9,733 nucleotides of DNA from Cyanobacteria bacterium UBA8156 (GCA_003456125.1 DMPD01000260.1:1-9733); one strand, 5' to 3'; counted from the stretch's first letter, positions 1-6,522 are shown. Translations and numbers: made by a program. The notes: generated by a model from the letters alone, not told the origin.

Positions 1-1760
1 CCGTTGTAGGGATAGGAATCCAACACCACATCGGCCACGCCATACCAGGCGCGGTGGGCCGCCTCGGTGGGAGCCGCCGGCAACACCCGCAGGCGATCGG
101 GGTCTACCCCCAGGGCTTCGGCTTTTTGGGTGTAGAGGGCCGTCACCGCCTCGCGATCGCCAAACCCTTTGCGCACCAAAACCGCATTGGGCACCCGCTG
201 CAAAATTTGGAGCTGGGCCGCGATCGTGGCATCGTTCAGCTTGCGGGCCGCCGCCACGCTGAGAAACACCACCGCCTCTGGGTCAATAGCCAAAGATTGG
301 CGCAGGGTGGCCGGCGGCACAGGGTCGCAGTCAAACCCACCGCAGGCGATGTGGGCATGGGGCAACCGCAACAACTTTTCCACGTAGAACGGGTCAGCGT
401 CGGGGGGATGGGTCTGCCAATCCCCCAGCCAATAGTGGTCGGCGCTCAGGTAGGGGGCATCAAACCCCAGCCACGACACCGTGAGGGGAGCCGGCCGCGC
501 CAGCCACACCAAGGGATGCAACGGTTGGAGGTTGGCCTCCGTATCGATCAGGACATCCAGGCGATCCCGAGCCATATCTTCCAGAATGCCGGTCACCGTG
601 GGGAGCGCCCCCCGCTCTGGGTAAAATCGATAGGCGGTGCTGTGGCGCTGGTAGTGGGACAAAATGGGGCTCTCCGCGGCGTGACCGTAGGCATAGACGT
701 ACAACGTCTCCACCCGCTCCGCCAGCGCCGGCCACAGATCGCGGCAGAGCCAGCCAATGGCATGGGCCCCCAACGACGGTGACAAAAAACCCAAGCGCAG
801 TTTGGTACCCTCTTTTGGCATCGGGGTGATTTTGGGCAGACTGGCCACCAACGGCTGCAATCCCTGGTCCCGATAGGCTTGCCCGATCGCCCGACCGGTG
901 GCGCTGTTGCGGGGGCGATCGTCCCGCAGGTGGGGCAAGGCGTAGACAAAACTTTGATAAAGGATGTCCCAGGGGGCTGCCGGTTGGGTCATGCCGGCTT
1001 CAATGCGGGGAATTTGGGCCGCCGCTTCTCCCCCCAATCCCGAATCCATGCACACGCTGGCATATTGGATCGTTGCCCGCAGATCGTCCGGTACTTGCTC
1101 GCGGTACCGCTGGGCTGCCGCCCGCCGCCGTGCGTGATCGTGGCGGTGCACCTGCCACAGGTAAACGTTGAAATGCCAATGGGCTAAGCCATGGTGGGGG
1201 TCTAGGGTCAACGCCTGGGTCAGGGCCTGCGCCGCTTCGGCATAGCGCTCCTGCTGAACGTACAACTTCCCGAGATTTGCCAAAGCCCCGGCATACCGCG
1301 GGTTGAGGGTCAAGGCTTTTTGCAACAGCGCCTCCGCTTCTGGCCAGCGCCCATACCGAATCCACAACACCGCCAGGTTGGCATAGGGTTGGGGCAGCTC
1401 TGGCGCCAGGGCGATCGCCTCCTGCAGCAACCGTTCCGCTTCCGCCTGCCGCTCCGTATCCACCCACAAAATCGCCAAATTGATCTTGGGCTTGGCAAAA
1501 TTCGGGTCGAGGGCGATCGCCCGTTCGTAGGCCGCGATCGCGGCCGGGATTTGGTGGCTGGCCGCCAAGGCGTAGCCCCGCTTGAAATGGAGTTGGGGAT
1601 CGTCGGGAGCCAACGCCAGACCCCGATCGTAGGCGGCGATCGCCTCCGGCCATTGGTTGAGCTCCCCGTAGGCATTGCCCAACTGCCAAAAATTCGCCGC
1701 CGTGGGGTGAGCAGCGACCATCTCCAGAGCTGCCTGCAAAGCCGCTCGATCGTCCGTCAT
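1..1760 (-). CDS. TPR repeat protein with GT41 (O-GlcNAc transferase-like) catalytic region, 3' end outside window
   Basis: Translating the minus strand from ATG 1760 gives 586 uninterrupted residues to the window edge. Residues ~19-188 hold five to six 34-residue TPR units of the AEAxxxxxxALxLxP type. From ~320 the sequence follows the SPINDLY/O-GlcNAc transferase family (GT41): LRLGFLSPSLGAHAIGWL with H333 at the conserved nucleotide-sugar His, DVLIDT, TVSWLGFDAPYLSADHY, then a conserved Lys (K507), which I align to human OGT K842 through the following RVPN motif, and DVVLDSYPYN. The gene is cut just before the expected GGTT loop. The family transfers sugars to protein Ser/Thr; the bacterial substrate and sugar donor are usually unknown, so neither is assigned. 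The start is supported by AGGAGG four bases upstream, overlapping the purU stop codon. It is probably cotranscribed and translationally coupled with purU. The family call is secure; the activity is inferred. Confidence 0.9.
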   Translation of the reverse strand, partial: MTDDRAALQAALEMVAAHPTAANFWQLGNAYGELNQWPEAIAAYDRGLALAPDDPQLHFKRGYALAASHQIPAAIAAYERAIALDPNFAKPKINLAILWVDTERQAEAERLLQEAIALAPELPQPYANLAVLWIRYGRWPEAEALLQKALTLNPRYAGALANLGKLYVQQERYAEAAQALTQALTLDPHHGLAHWHFNVYLWQVHRHDHARRRAAAQRYREQVPDDLRATIQYASVCMDSGLGGEAAAQIPRIEAGMTQPAAPWDILYQSFVYALPHLRDDRPRNSATGRAIGQAYRDQGLQPLVASLPKITPMPKEGTKLRLGFLSPSLGAHAIGWLCRDLWPALAERVETLYVYAYGHAAESPILSHYQRHSTAYRFYPERGALPTVTGILEDMARDRLDVLIDTEANLQPLHPLVWLARPAPLTVSWLGFDAPYLSADHYWLGDWQTHPPDADPFYVEKLLRLPHAHIACGGFDCDPVPPATLRQSLAIDPEAVVFLSVAAARKLNDATIAAQLQILQRVPNAVLVRKGFGDREAVTALYTQKAEALGVDPDRLRVLPAAPTEAAHRAWYGVADVVLDSYPYN

Positions 1761-1764
1761 TGCC

Positions 1765-1770
1765 CCTCCT
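1765..1770 (-). promoter_or_regulatory. Strong ribosome binding site overlapping the purU stop codon
   Basis: On the minus strand AGGAGG lies four bases before ATG 1760, and its first bases overlap the purU TAG stop (1769-1771). This fixes the start of the TPR-GT41 gene and suggests that ribosomes finishing purU can re-initiate directly. Confidence 0.75.
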
Positions 1771-2629
1771 ACCGAAACACCACCGTCTTGTTGCCGTGGC
1801 GCAGCACCCGATCCTCCAGAAAGTAGCGCAAGCCCCGGGCCAACACCGTCTTTTCAATATCCTTGCCGTAGCGTACCAAATCGCTCACCGCATCCGAGTG
1901 ATCGATCCGAATCACATCCTGTTCGATGATGGGCCCGGCGTCCAACTCCGCCGTCACAAAATGGCACGTCGCCCCAATCAGTTTTACCCCCCGGGCATAG
2001 GCCTGATGGTAAGGCTTTGCCCCCACAAACGAGGGCAAAAACGAATGGTGAATGTTCAGGATTTTTCCCGGCAGGCGATCGCACAACCAGGGCGGCAAAA
2101 TCTGCATGTACCGCGCCAGTACCATGCCATCGGCTTGGCATTGGTCAAACTGGGCGGCGATCGCCCGAAAAGCCTCGTCCTTGTTTGGCAGGTCAATCGG
2201 CACATGGACAAAGGGAATGCCGTGCCAAGTCACCAAATCCCGGAAGTCTTCATGGTTGGAAATCACCGCCGGGATATCCATCACCAAATCGCCGCTGCGC
2301 CACCGCGCCAGCAAATCGTAGAGGCAGTGGCCCAGCTTCGACACCAGCAACACCATGCGTTTGGGCACCGCCGAATCCGTCATTTGCCAAACCATGGCAA
2401 ACTCTGCGGCAATGGGGGCAAACTTCTCCCGAAAAGTCGGCAAATCGAACGGCAAAGACTCCGCCAAAATTTCCTGCCGCATGAAAAAGCGCCCCGCCTC
2501 GCCATCGGCATGGTGATGGGCCTCCACAATCCAACCGCCGCAGCCCGCCACCAACGAACTTACCGCTGCCACAATTCCAATCCGATCCGGACAGGAAAGG
2601 GTCAAAATGTACCGACGCTTATCTTCCAT
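1769..2629 (-). CDS. purU: Formyltetrahydrofolate deformylase PurU
   Basis: This 286-residue protein hydrolyses 10-formyl-THF to THF and formate (EC 3.5.1.10) in the cytoplasm, balancing one-carbon units. Residues 6-85 are an ACT regulatory domain (LSCPDRIGIVAAVSSLV). Residues ~90-280 are the formyltransferase-fold domain, with RMVLLVSKLGHCLYDLL, the motif NIHHSFLPSF at 192-201 followed by GAKPYHQAY, and LDAGPII at 229-235. The catalytic Asn-His-Asp set of formyltransferases corresponds to N192, H194 and D230. Length and domain order match the usual family size, about 280-290. The start at ATG 2629 places the ACT domain right at the N-terminus; the ribosome binding site is weak. It is the first gene of a minus-strand pair with the TPR-GT41 gene and is divergent from the 48-residue gene. 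The related PurN (GAR transformylase) lacks the ACT domain, so PurU is the better call. Confidence 0.95.
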   Translation of the reverse strand: MEDKRRYILTLSCPDRIGIVAAVSSLVAGCGGWIVEAHHHADGEAGRFFMRQEILAESLPFDLPTFREKFAPIAAEFAMVWQMTDSAVPKRMVLLVSKLGHCLYDLLARWRSGDLVMDIPAVISNHEDFRDLVTWHGIPFVHVPIDLPNKDEAFRAIAAQFDQCQADGMVLARYMQILPPWLCDRLPGKILNIHHSFLPSFVGAKPYHQAYARGVKLIGATCHFVTAELDAGPIIEQDVIRIDHSDAVSDLVRYGKDIEKTVLARGLRYFLEDRVLRHGNKTVVFR

Positions 2630-2741
2630 AGAGCCTATTTTCGGACGGGCAGCAAGTCAATATATCAGCCCCCTCCCCCAAAGAAGATTTGCTTTTACCG
2701 CCAAGCCTGCTACAGTTTACGTAAAGATTTGTGACAAAGCC
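2630..2741. promoter_or_regulatory. Divergent intergenic region between purU and the small-protein gene
   Basis: These 112 bases separate two divergently read genes and should hold both promoters. A recognisable plus-strand promoter lies at 2689-2716. On the minus strand an AT-rich TATATT (complement of 2663-2668 region) is a possible -10 for purU, but no convincing -35 was found at normal spacing. A C-rich tract (CCCCCTCCCCC) occupies 2670-2680. Confidence 0.5.
2689..2716 (+). promoter_or_regulatory. Putative sigma-70 promoter for the small-protein/vWA operon
   Basis: TTGCTT (2689-2694) and TACAGT (2711-2716) are separated by 16 bases, an acceptable sigma-70 arrangement with a 4/6 match at -10. 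Transcription would begin near 2723, about 20 bases before ATG 2742. Pattern match only. Confidence 0.45.
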
Positions 2742-2888
2742 ATGGATCGCAAGCAGCGGATTTTGGAGCACGTGCAGCGCACCAGCGAAGCCAGTATTGA
2801 GTACGCCCGGAATACCAATCCGCAGAACCTCCGGAGCGAAGAGCGCAAAGCCCGCATCCTCGAGCACGTCCGGAAAACGGCGGGGTAG
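2742..2888 (+). CDS. 48-residue basic protein with duplicated RILEHV motif, unknown function
   Basis: ATG 2742 to TAG 2886-2888 encodes 48 residues, highly charged and without Cys or membrane segments. A motif occurs twice: RILEHVQRT at residues 7-15 and RILEHVRKT at 38-46, both preceded by Arg/Lys-rich residues, so the protein is essentially two copies of one short helix joined by a polar linker (YARNTNPQNL). A promoter-like element sits about 25 bases upstream; the ribosome binding site is weak. The vWA gene starts 44 bases downstream on the same strand, suggesting cotranscription. I do not recognise a named family. The internal duplication, proper stop, promoter and codon use support it as a real gene. 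Binding to a partner or nucleic acid by the two basic helices is possible but only inferred. Confidence 0.7.
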   Translation: MDRKQRILEHVQRTSEASIEYARNTNPQNLRSEERKARILEHVRKTAG

Positions 2889-2932
2889 GCGCCATCCTGT
2901 ATGCTGAGTAGCGAAGGGATTTGAGGGACAAC

Positions 2933-4201
2933 GTGCGGGCCGAAATCACCTACCGCCTCAGCGACCCCTACGTCGATGCGGCACAGAAAAACAGCCAACG
3001 TCAATTAGCCTTGACTATTGCGGCCGTCAGTCAGGGCAATGAGGGACGGGTACCCCTCAACCTGTGTTTGATTCTGGATCGCAGCGGGTCGATGGGGGGA
3101 GAACCCCTCGACAATGTCCGCCAAGCGGCCTGCCGGCTCGTAGATGCCCTCGATTGCCGCGATCGCCTGAGCGTGATTGCCTTCGATCACCGACCGACGG
3201 TCGTGGTTCCGAATCAAACCGTCGAGCGACCGGAGTCCATCAAAGAGCAGATTCAGGGGTTGCGGGCGGCCGGCGGCACCTGCATTGACGAAGGGCTGCG
3301 GCTGGGTCTGGAGGAATGGGCCAAGGGCAAACACCAAACCATTGGCCAAGTATTTTTGCTCACCGATGGCGAGAACGAGCACGGCAGCAACGAGCGCTGT
3401 TTGAAGTTTGCCCAATTGGCAGCGGAATACAACGTCACGTTGCACACCCTGGGTTTCGGTGATGCTTGGAACCAAGACGTATTGGAAAAAATTGCCGATG
3501 CCGGGGGGGGCACCATGGTGCACATTCAATACCCCGATCAGGCTGCCGAAGAATTTCAGTGGTTGTTGCGGCGGGTTCAGAGTGTTGGGCTGACCGATGC
3601 CCACCTCGAACTGCAGATGGCCCCCAATGCCCGTCTGGCGGAATTCAAACCCATTGCCCAGGTAGCCCCCGACACCATCGAACTGGTCACCCAAACCGAA
3701 GGCAACCGGGTACGGGCCCGCCTGGGGGATTTGATGGTGGGGGTAGAGCGCGCAGTGTTGGTAAACTTTTACATTGATGCCACGTCCAGCCGGGTACTGC
3801 CGGGCAGCACCCCCGATCGCCAGGTAGTGGGCACGGTGCAGGTAACCTACACCGATCCGCAGCGGCCGGGGGCCACCCTTGCTTCCGAAGGCTTGGCGGT
3901 TGAGATCCAGGCGATCGCCGAGCACCGTCCCCAAATGGACGAGGAGGTGCAAGGGCGGGTATTGGCTTTGGCCAAGTATCGGCAGACGCAACTGGCCGAG
4001 GCCAAGTTGCAGCAGGGGGATAGTGCCGGAGCGGCCACGCTTTTGCAAACCGCCGCCAAGACCGCTTTGCAAATGGGGGACACCAATGCCGCCACCGTTT
4101 TGCAGAGCAGTGCCACCCGGTTGCAGACGGGCACCGTCCTCAGCGATGCCGAGCGGAAACAAACCCGCATTGCTTCCAAAACCGTTCTCCGCAGCGAATA
4201 G
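2933..4201 (+). CDS. von Willebrand factor type A (vWA) domain protein
   Basis: The 422-residue product has a vWA domain at about residues 41-215 with a complete metal-ion-dependent adhesion site: DRSGS (D49, S51, S53), T116 in GGTCIDEG, and D145 in FLLTDGEN. Residues ~225-330 look like a beta-rich domain and ~340-400 are helical and Ala/Gln-rich. There is no signal peptide or membrane segment, so it is probably cytoplasmic and binds a partner through Mg2+. GTG 2933 is preferred over the upstream in-frame TTG 2921: GAGG lies six bases before the GTG, while the TTG has no well-spaced site, and starting at RAEITYRLSDPYVDAAQ fits cyanobacterial relatives as I remember them. It sits between the 48-residue gene (44 nt) and the zinc-ribbon/FHA gene (32 nt), probably in one operon. 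vWA domains often accompany FHA proteins and Ser/Thr phosphorylation systems, but no kinase or PP2C is visible here. Confidence 0.9.
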   Translation: MRAEITYRLSDPYVDAAQKNSQRQLALTIAAVSQGNEGRVPLNLCLILDRSGSMGGEPLDNVRQAACRLVDALDCRDRLSVIAFDHRPTVVVPNQTVERPESIKEQIQGLRAAGGTCIDEGLRLGLEEWAKGKHQTIGQVFLLTDGENEHGSNERCLKFAQLAAEYNVTLHTLGFGDAWNQDVLEKIADAGGGTMVHIQYPDQAAEEFQWLLRRVQSVGLTDAHLELQMAPNARLAEFKPIAQVAPDTIELVTQTEGNRVRARLGDLMVGVERAVLVNFYIDATSSRVLPGSTPDRQVVGTVQVTYTDPQRPGATLASEGLAVEIQAIAEHRPQMDEEVQGRVLALAKYRQTQLAEAKLQQGDSAGAATLLQTAAKTALQMGDTNAATVLQSSATRLQTGTVLSDAERKQTRIASKTVLRSE

Positions 4202-4233
4202 TCTTTTTGCCCACCGCTATCTTGCCCAAAGCC

Positions 4234-4869
4234 ATGATTGTTTGTCCCAATTGTGCCCATGTCAACCCCGCGGGGGCCCTCACCTGCGAGGCTTGTTTTT
4301 CGCCGTTGCCGCAAATTTTGCACACGAATTGTCCCAGTTGCGGGGCCGAGGTACAGCCGGGGGCCCGATTCTGCGGCAGTTGTGGGTTTGACCTCCAGCA
4401 GGAAAGCCAACCCGTGCAGGTCAGTACCGAAGCCGCCACCCCGGAGCCGAGCGAAGAGGTGCCCGAGCCGGTAGCGACCCCCCTCCCCGACGACGAAACC
4501 GATCTGCGATCGCGGGCACCGGCCCGCACCCAACTGCAACAAATTTCGGCCTGCCTGATCCACGTGCAAACCGAGACCCGCATCGAACTGCCCACCAGCG
4601 TGCAGGTGATCCACATCGGCAAGCCCAACAACCTCATTCCGCCGGATATCGATGTTTCGGGTTTCCCCGATTCCGACATTGTGTCGCGGGTGCACGGCGA
4701 TATTCGCTACGAAGGGGATGCCTTTTATTTTGAGGATACCGGCAGTTCCAACGGTACCTACATCAACAACGTACCGCTGCCCCCCGGCAACCGCCACCGG
4801 CTGCGGGCGGGCGATCGCATTGCGCTGGGCAAAGGGGACAAGGTGAGTTTTGTGTTCAAGATGGGTTGA
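4234..4869 (+). CDS. Double zinc-ribbon and FHA domain protein
   Basis: The 211-residue product starts with two CxxC-type zinc ribbons: C4/C7 with C18/C21, and C33/C36 with C47/C50. A Pro/Glu/Thr-rich linker (~55-100) leads to a C-terminal FHA domain (~118-211) carrying the phosphothreonine-pocket motifs SRVH (151-154) and SSNGTY (171-176). The usual GR at the first FHA strand is GK (G129-K130). FHA domains bind phosphothreonine peptides, so the protein is likely an adaptor in Ser/Thr phosphorylation signalling; the ribbons may bind protein or be structural. ATG 4234 is chosen over the upstream TTG 4207 because the ribbon begins directly at MIVCPNC; the ribosome binding site is weak either way. 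It follows the vWA gene by 32 nt and precedes the response regulator by 99 nt. Domain assignment is secure; the partner is unknown. Confidence 0.92.
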   Translation: MIVCPNCAHVNPAGALTCEACFSPLPQILHTNCPSCGAEVQPGARFCGSCGFDLQQESQPVQVSTEAATPEPSEEVPEPVATPLPDDETDLRSRAPARTQLQQISACLIHVQTETRIELPTSVQVIHIGKPNNLIPPDIDVSGFPDSDIVSRVHGDIRYEGDAFYFEDTGSSNGTYINNVPLPPGNRHRLRAGDRIALGKGDKVSFVFKMG

Positions 4870-4908
4870 TTGGGGACGGGGCGATCGCGCGGGCCGGCCG
4901 ATTTCCTT

Positions 4909-4914
4909 TAGAAT
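4909..4914 (+). promoter_or_regulatory. Possible -10 element for the response-regulator gene
   Basis: TAGAAT (5/6 to consensus) lies 54 bases before ATG 4969 in the 99-base gap after the FHA gene. No good -35 is present at 16-18 bases upstream, where the sequence is GC-rich and contains HIP1 (4881-4888) and the palindrome GGCCGGCC (4892-4899). The regulator may therefore have its own start or be read through from the FHA gene. Confidence 0.3.
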
Positions 4915-4968
4915 TGAGGGCGGGAGCCGTTCCCACTTTACCCGCAACTTCCCAAGGCGAGTCACCCC

Positions 4969-5664
4969 ATGACATCGAAAAAGGTTCTGGTTATCGACGA
5001 CAGCATCATGATTCGCAAGATGGTGAAGAGCATCTTGGCGGGTAAGTTCGAGGTGTTGGAAGCCAACGATGGCAAGACCGGTTTGGAGGTAGCTCGGCGT
5101 TCCAGCCCCGACCTTATTTTGCTCGATTTCGTGATGCCGAAGTACAACGGCTACCAGACCTTGCAGGCGATGCGCCGGTTCGACAACCTGCGGGATACGC
5201 CGGTGATCATGATTTCGGGCTTGAAGGAGCAGGTGGCCGAGCACGTACCGGAGCCGTTTGTGGGGTTTGAATTCCTTGAAAAACCCTTTGAATCGGAAGT
5301 GTTGATCGAACGCATCAACAACCTCCTGCATTTGGACGAGGCGGCCGTGGAAACGGCTCCTGTCCCCAGCAACGGGGTGACCACCGCCCCTGCGCCCGTC
5401 ACCGCCGTGGTTGGAGATGGCAAAGTCATCGACAAAATTTCGGCCATGGAAAACCTGTTGATTCAGGGCATCGAAAACCTGATTCAGCGGGAGGTGGCCA
5501 TGAAGGTCAACGAACTGCTCGAACTTTCCCGGCAGCAGGACGCCAAAATTGCCTCCCTGGAAAAGCAGCTCGCCCACCTGTCCGAAAACCAAAACAAGTA
5601 CCTCAGCTTTTTGGTGCAAGGCATGAAGGCGCTGCAAACCCGCTTGGGGGCCACCAAACCCTAG
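4969..5664 (+). CDS. CheY-like response regulator with C-terminal coiled coil
   Basis: The 231-residue product has a receiver domain at residues 1-122 with the acidic pair D10/D11, phosphoacceptor D53 (LILLDFVMPKYNGYQTL), S83 at the Thr/Ser switch position and K105 in FEFLEKPF. A Pro/Val/Thr/Ala linker (~125-150) leads to a helical C-terminal part (~151-226) with heptad-like hydrophobic spacing and many Glu/Gln/Lys, most likely a coiled coil. There is no DNA-binding helix-turn-helix, GGDEF, EAL or HATPase domain, so output is probably through protein-protein contacts or oligomerisation. No histidine kinase is in the window, so the donor is unknown. The start ATG 4969 has AAGG 11 bases upstream and places the first strand (KKVLVIDDS) normally. 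It is last in the plus-strand run with the vWA and FHA genes; the CPBP gene converges on it with six bases between the stops. Confidence 0.92.
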   Translation: MTSKKVLVIDDSIMIRKMVKSILAGKFEVLEANDGKTGLEVARRSSPDLILLDFVMPKYNGYQTLQAMRRFDNLRDTPVIMISGLKEQVAEHVPEPFVGFEFLEKPFESEVLIERINNLLHLDEAAVETAPVPSNGVTTAPAPVTAVVGDGKVIDKISAMENLLIQGIENLIQREVAMKVNELLELSRQQDAKIASLEKQLAHLSENQNKYLSFLVQGMKALQTRLGATKP

Positions 5665-5670
5665 TTTTGC

Positions 5671-6261
5671 TTAGCTTTTCGTGGCATCATCACCCAAATT
5701 CGGGCCATAAATGCGCCAAACGTAGCCGGCTAGGGTATTGGCGACGGTGTGGGCCACCACGGCCGGCACCAGCGAGCCGGTGATCAGGGTGATCGCCCCA
5801 AACCCAAAGCCCACCACGATCGCCCAGAGGGAATAGGGCCAGTGCCGTGGCTCCGCCCAGTGCAACAGACCAAACACACTGCTGCTGAGGATCAGGGCGA
5901 TCGCCCCCGAACCCAATCCCGGCAGCGCCACCCCCCGAAACAAAAATTCTTCGCTGAGGCCCGGCAAGACTCCCAGCCAAATGGTGTCCCCTGGCCGCAA
6001 CGGGGTGATCACCAACGCCAAATAGCTGTTGGCGGCCCGCCGGTAGGTGGGCCAGGTGCCGTACAAACCCGCACTCGCCAGGGCGATCGCCAGGCCCAGG
6101 GCGACCCCTTCCGCCACCAACCCCAGGGAGAACCGCCAAGGCATCGGTGATACTTTTAGCAAACTCACCCAGATGCCACCAACGGTTAGGAGGGCCAAGG
6201 CCGTCAGCACAATCGCCGTCAGTACCTGCCTACGGGTCAGTTGCGGGGGAGTTTCGGCCAT
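5671..6261 (-). CDS. CPBP family intramembrane metalloprotease (CAAX protease-like)
   Basis: The 196-residue membrane protein carries all three motifs of the CPBP/Abi (CAAX-prenyl-protease-like) family: EEFLFRG (E104, E105, R109), FGLLH (F130, H134) and HTVAN (H171, N175). These polar residues lie in predicted membrane helices; hydrophobic segments are near 13-33, 43-66, 92-113, 117-135, 143-163 and 165-183. Family members are glutamate-type intramembrane proteases or, in other bacteria, bacteriocin self-immunity proteins; the substrate here cannot be told. ATG 6261 is chosen because the longer open frame to 6522 runs through the tandem repeats and the tRNA. No clear ribosome binding site is visible. 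The gene ends six bases from the response-regulator stop without an evident terminator hairpin between them. Confidence 0.9.
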   Translation of the reverse strand: MAETPPQLTRRQVLTAIVLTALALLTVGGIWVSLLKVSPMPWRFSLGLVAEGVALGLAIALASAGLYGTWPTYRRAANSYLALVITPLRPGDTIWLGVLPGLSEEFLFRGVALPGLGSGAIALILSSSVFGLLHWAEPRHWPYSLWAIVVGFGFGAITLITGSLVPAVVAHTVANTLAGYVWRIYGPNLGDDATKS

Positions 6262-6292
6262 GGGAATTCGATTCTGCTTGGCTTTCTCTTTT

Positions 6293-6390
6293 GATCGAAA
6301 TCTGGCGATCGAAATCTGGTAGCAGATTTCTAGTAACCGATTTCTGGTAATCGAACTCTGAAAATCGAACTCTGAAAATCGAACTCTGAA
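6293..6390. repeat. Seven-unit 14-bp tandem repeat array
   Basis: Seven consecutive 14-base units fill the gap between the CPBP start and the tRNA 3' end: GATCGAAATCTGGC, GATCGAAATCTGGT, AGCAGATTTCTAGT, AACCGATTTCTGGT, then AATCGAACTCTGAA three times (6349, 6363 and 6377). The consensus is about RATCGAWWTCTGRW. The last three are identical, the first two differ by one base, and units 3-4 are more diverged, a pattern expected from successive local duplications. Cyanobacterial genomes are known for short tandem repeats, but this unit is not one I recognise. The array ends within three bases of the tRNA gene. Confidence 0.85.
6311..6330. repeat. Perfect 8-bp inverted repeat with 4-base loop
   Basis: GAAATCTG (6311-6318) and CAGATTTC (6323-6330) are exact reverse complements around the loop GTAG. 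It spans units 2-3 of the 14-bp array. On the minus strand it would fold in the tRNA-Ser 3' trailer or CPBP leader RNA. It is AT-rich and not followed by a U-tract, so it is not a standard terminator. Confidence 0.6.
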
Positions 6391-6392
6391 AA

Positions 6393-6477
6393 CGGAGAGA
6401 GTGGGATTCGAACCCACGGTGAGTTGCCCCACACAGCATTTCCAGTGCTGCGCCTTCGACCACTCGGCCATCTCTCC
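6393..6477 (-). tRNA. tRNA-Ser (anticodon GGA)
   Basis: On the minus strand an 85-nt class II tRNA folds from 6477 to 6393. The acceptor stem pairs GGAGAGA with TCTCTCC and has discriminator G. The D-arm contains GCCGAGTGGTCGAAGGC. The anticodon stem CAGCA/TGCTG encloses CTGGAAA, giving anticodon GGA (reads UCC/UCU). A long serine-type variable arm is followed by a T-arm with GTGGGTTCGAATCCCAC. CCA is not encoded, as expected in cyanobacteria. A good promoter lies upstream (6494-6522), and the 14-bp repeats follow immediately at the 3' side. Confidence 0.97.
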
Positions 6478-6493
6478 AGTTTGGCACCTCTTC

Positions 6494-6522
6494 AATTTAG
6501 ATGCAGTTAAATAGCATAGCAA
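6494..6522 (-). promoter_or_regulatory. Putative sigma-70 promoter for tRNA-Ser
   Basis: Minus-strand TTGCTA (6522-6517) and TAAATT (6499-6494) are separated by 17 bases, each matching consensus at 4 of 6 positions. The predicted start is about 10 bases before the mature tRNA 5' end at 6477, which is normal for a tRNA gene. Confidence 0.55.

Noticed and set aside
54..782. 242-codon plus-strand frame
   Set aside because: Antisense to the GT41 catalytic region.
1000..1857. 285-codon minus-strand frame in another register
   Set aside because: Overlaps the TPR-GT41 gene in a shifted frame; Gly/Arg-rich with no TPR pattern, whereas the chosen frame has regular repeats and catalytic motifs.
1760..2734. 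324-codon plus-strand frame
   Set aside because: Antisense shadow of purU.
3005..4162. 385-codon minus-strand frame
   Set aside because: Antisense to the vWA gene, low-complexity Gly/Gln/Leu composition, no domain.
3847..5637. 596-codon open frame on the minus strand
   Set aside because: It is antisense to the vWA, FHA and response-regulator genes, all of which have clear domains. Long antisense frames are common in GC-rich coding DNA, and the product shows no recognisable domain.
5665..5670. Shared terminator between the response regulator and CPBP genes
   Set aside because: The gap is only six bases and no GC-rich hairpin with a T-tract is visible nearby on either strand.
6293..6390. CRISPR array
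   Set aside because: Units are 14 bases and contiguous, without spacers, and no cas genes are near.
6262..6522. N-terminal extension of the CPBP frame upstream of ATG 6261
   Set aside because: It runs through the tandem repeats and reads the tRNA-Ser itself as protein (GEMAEWSKA is the familiar tRNA-derived false reading). The family begins at ATG 6261.
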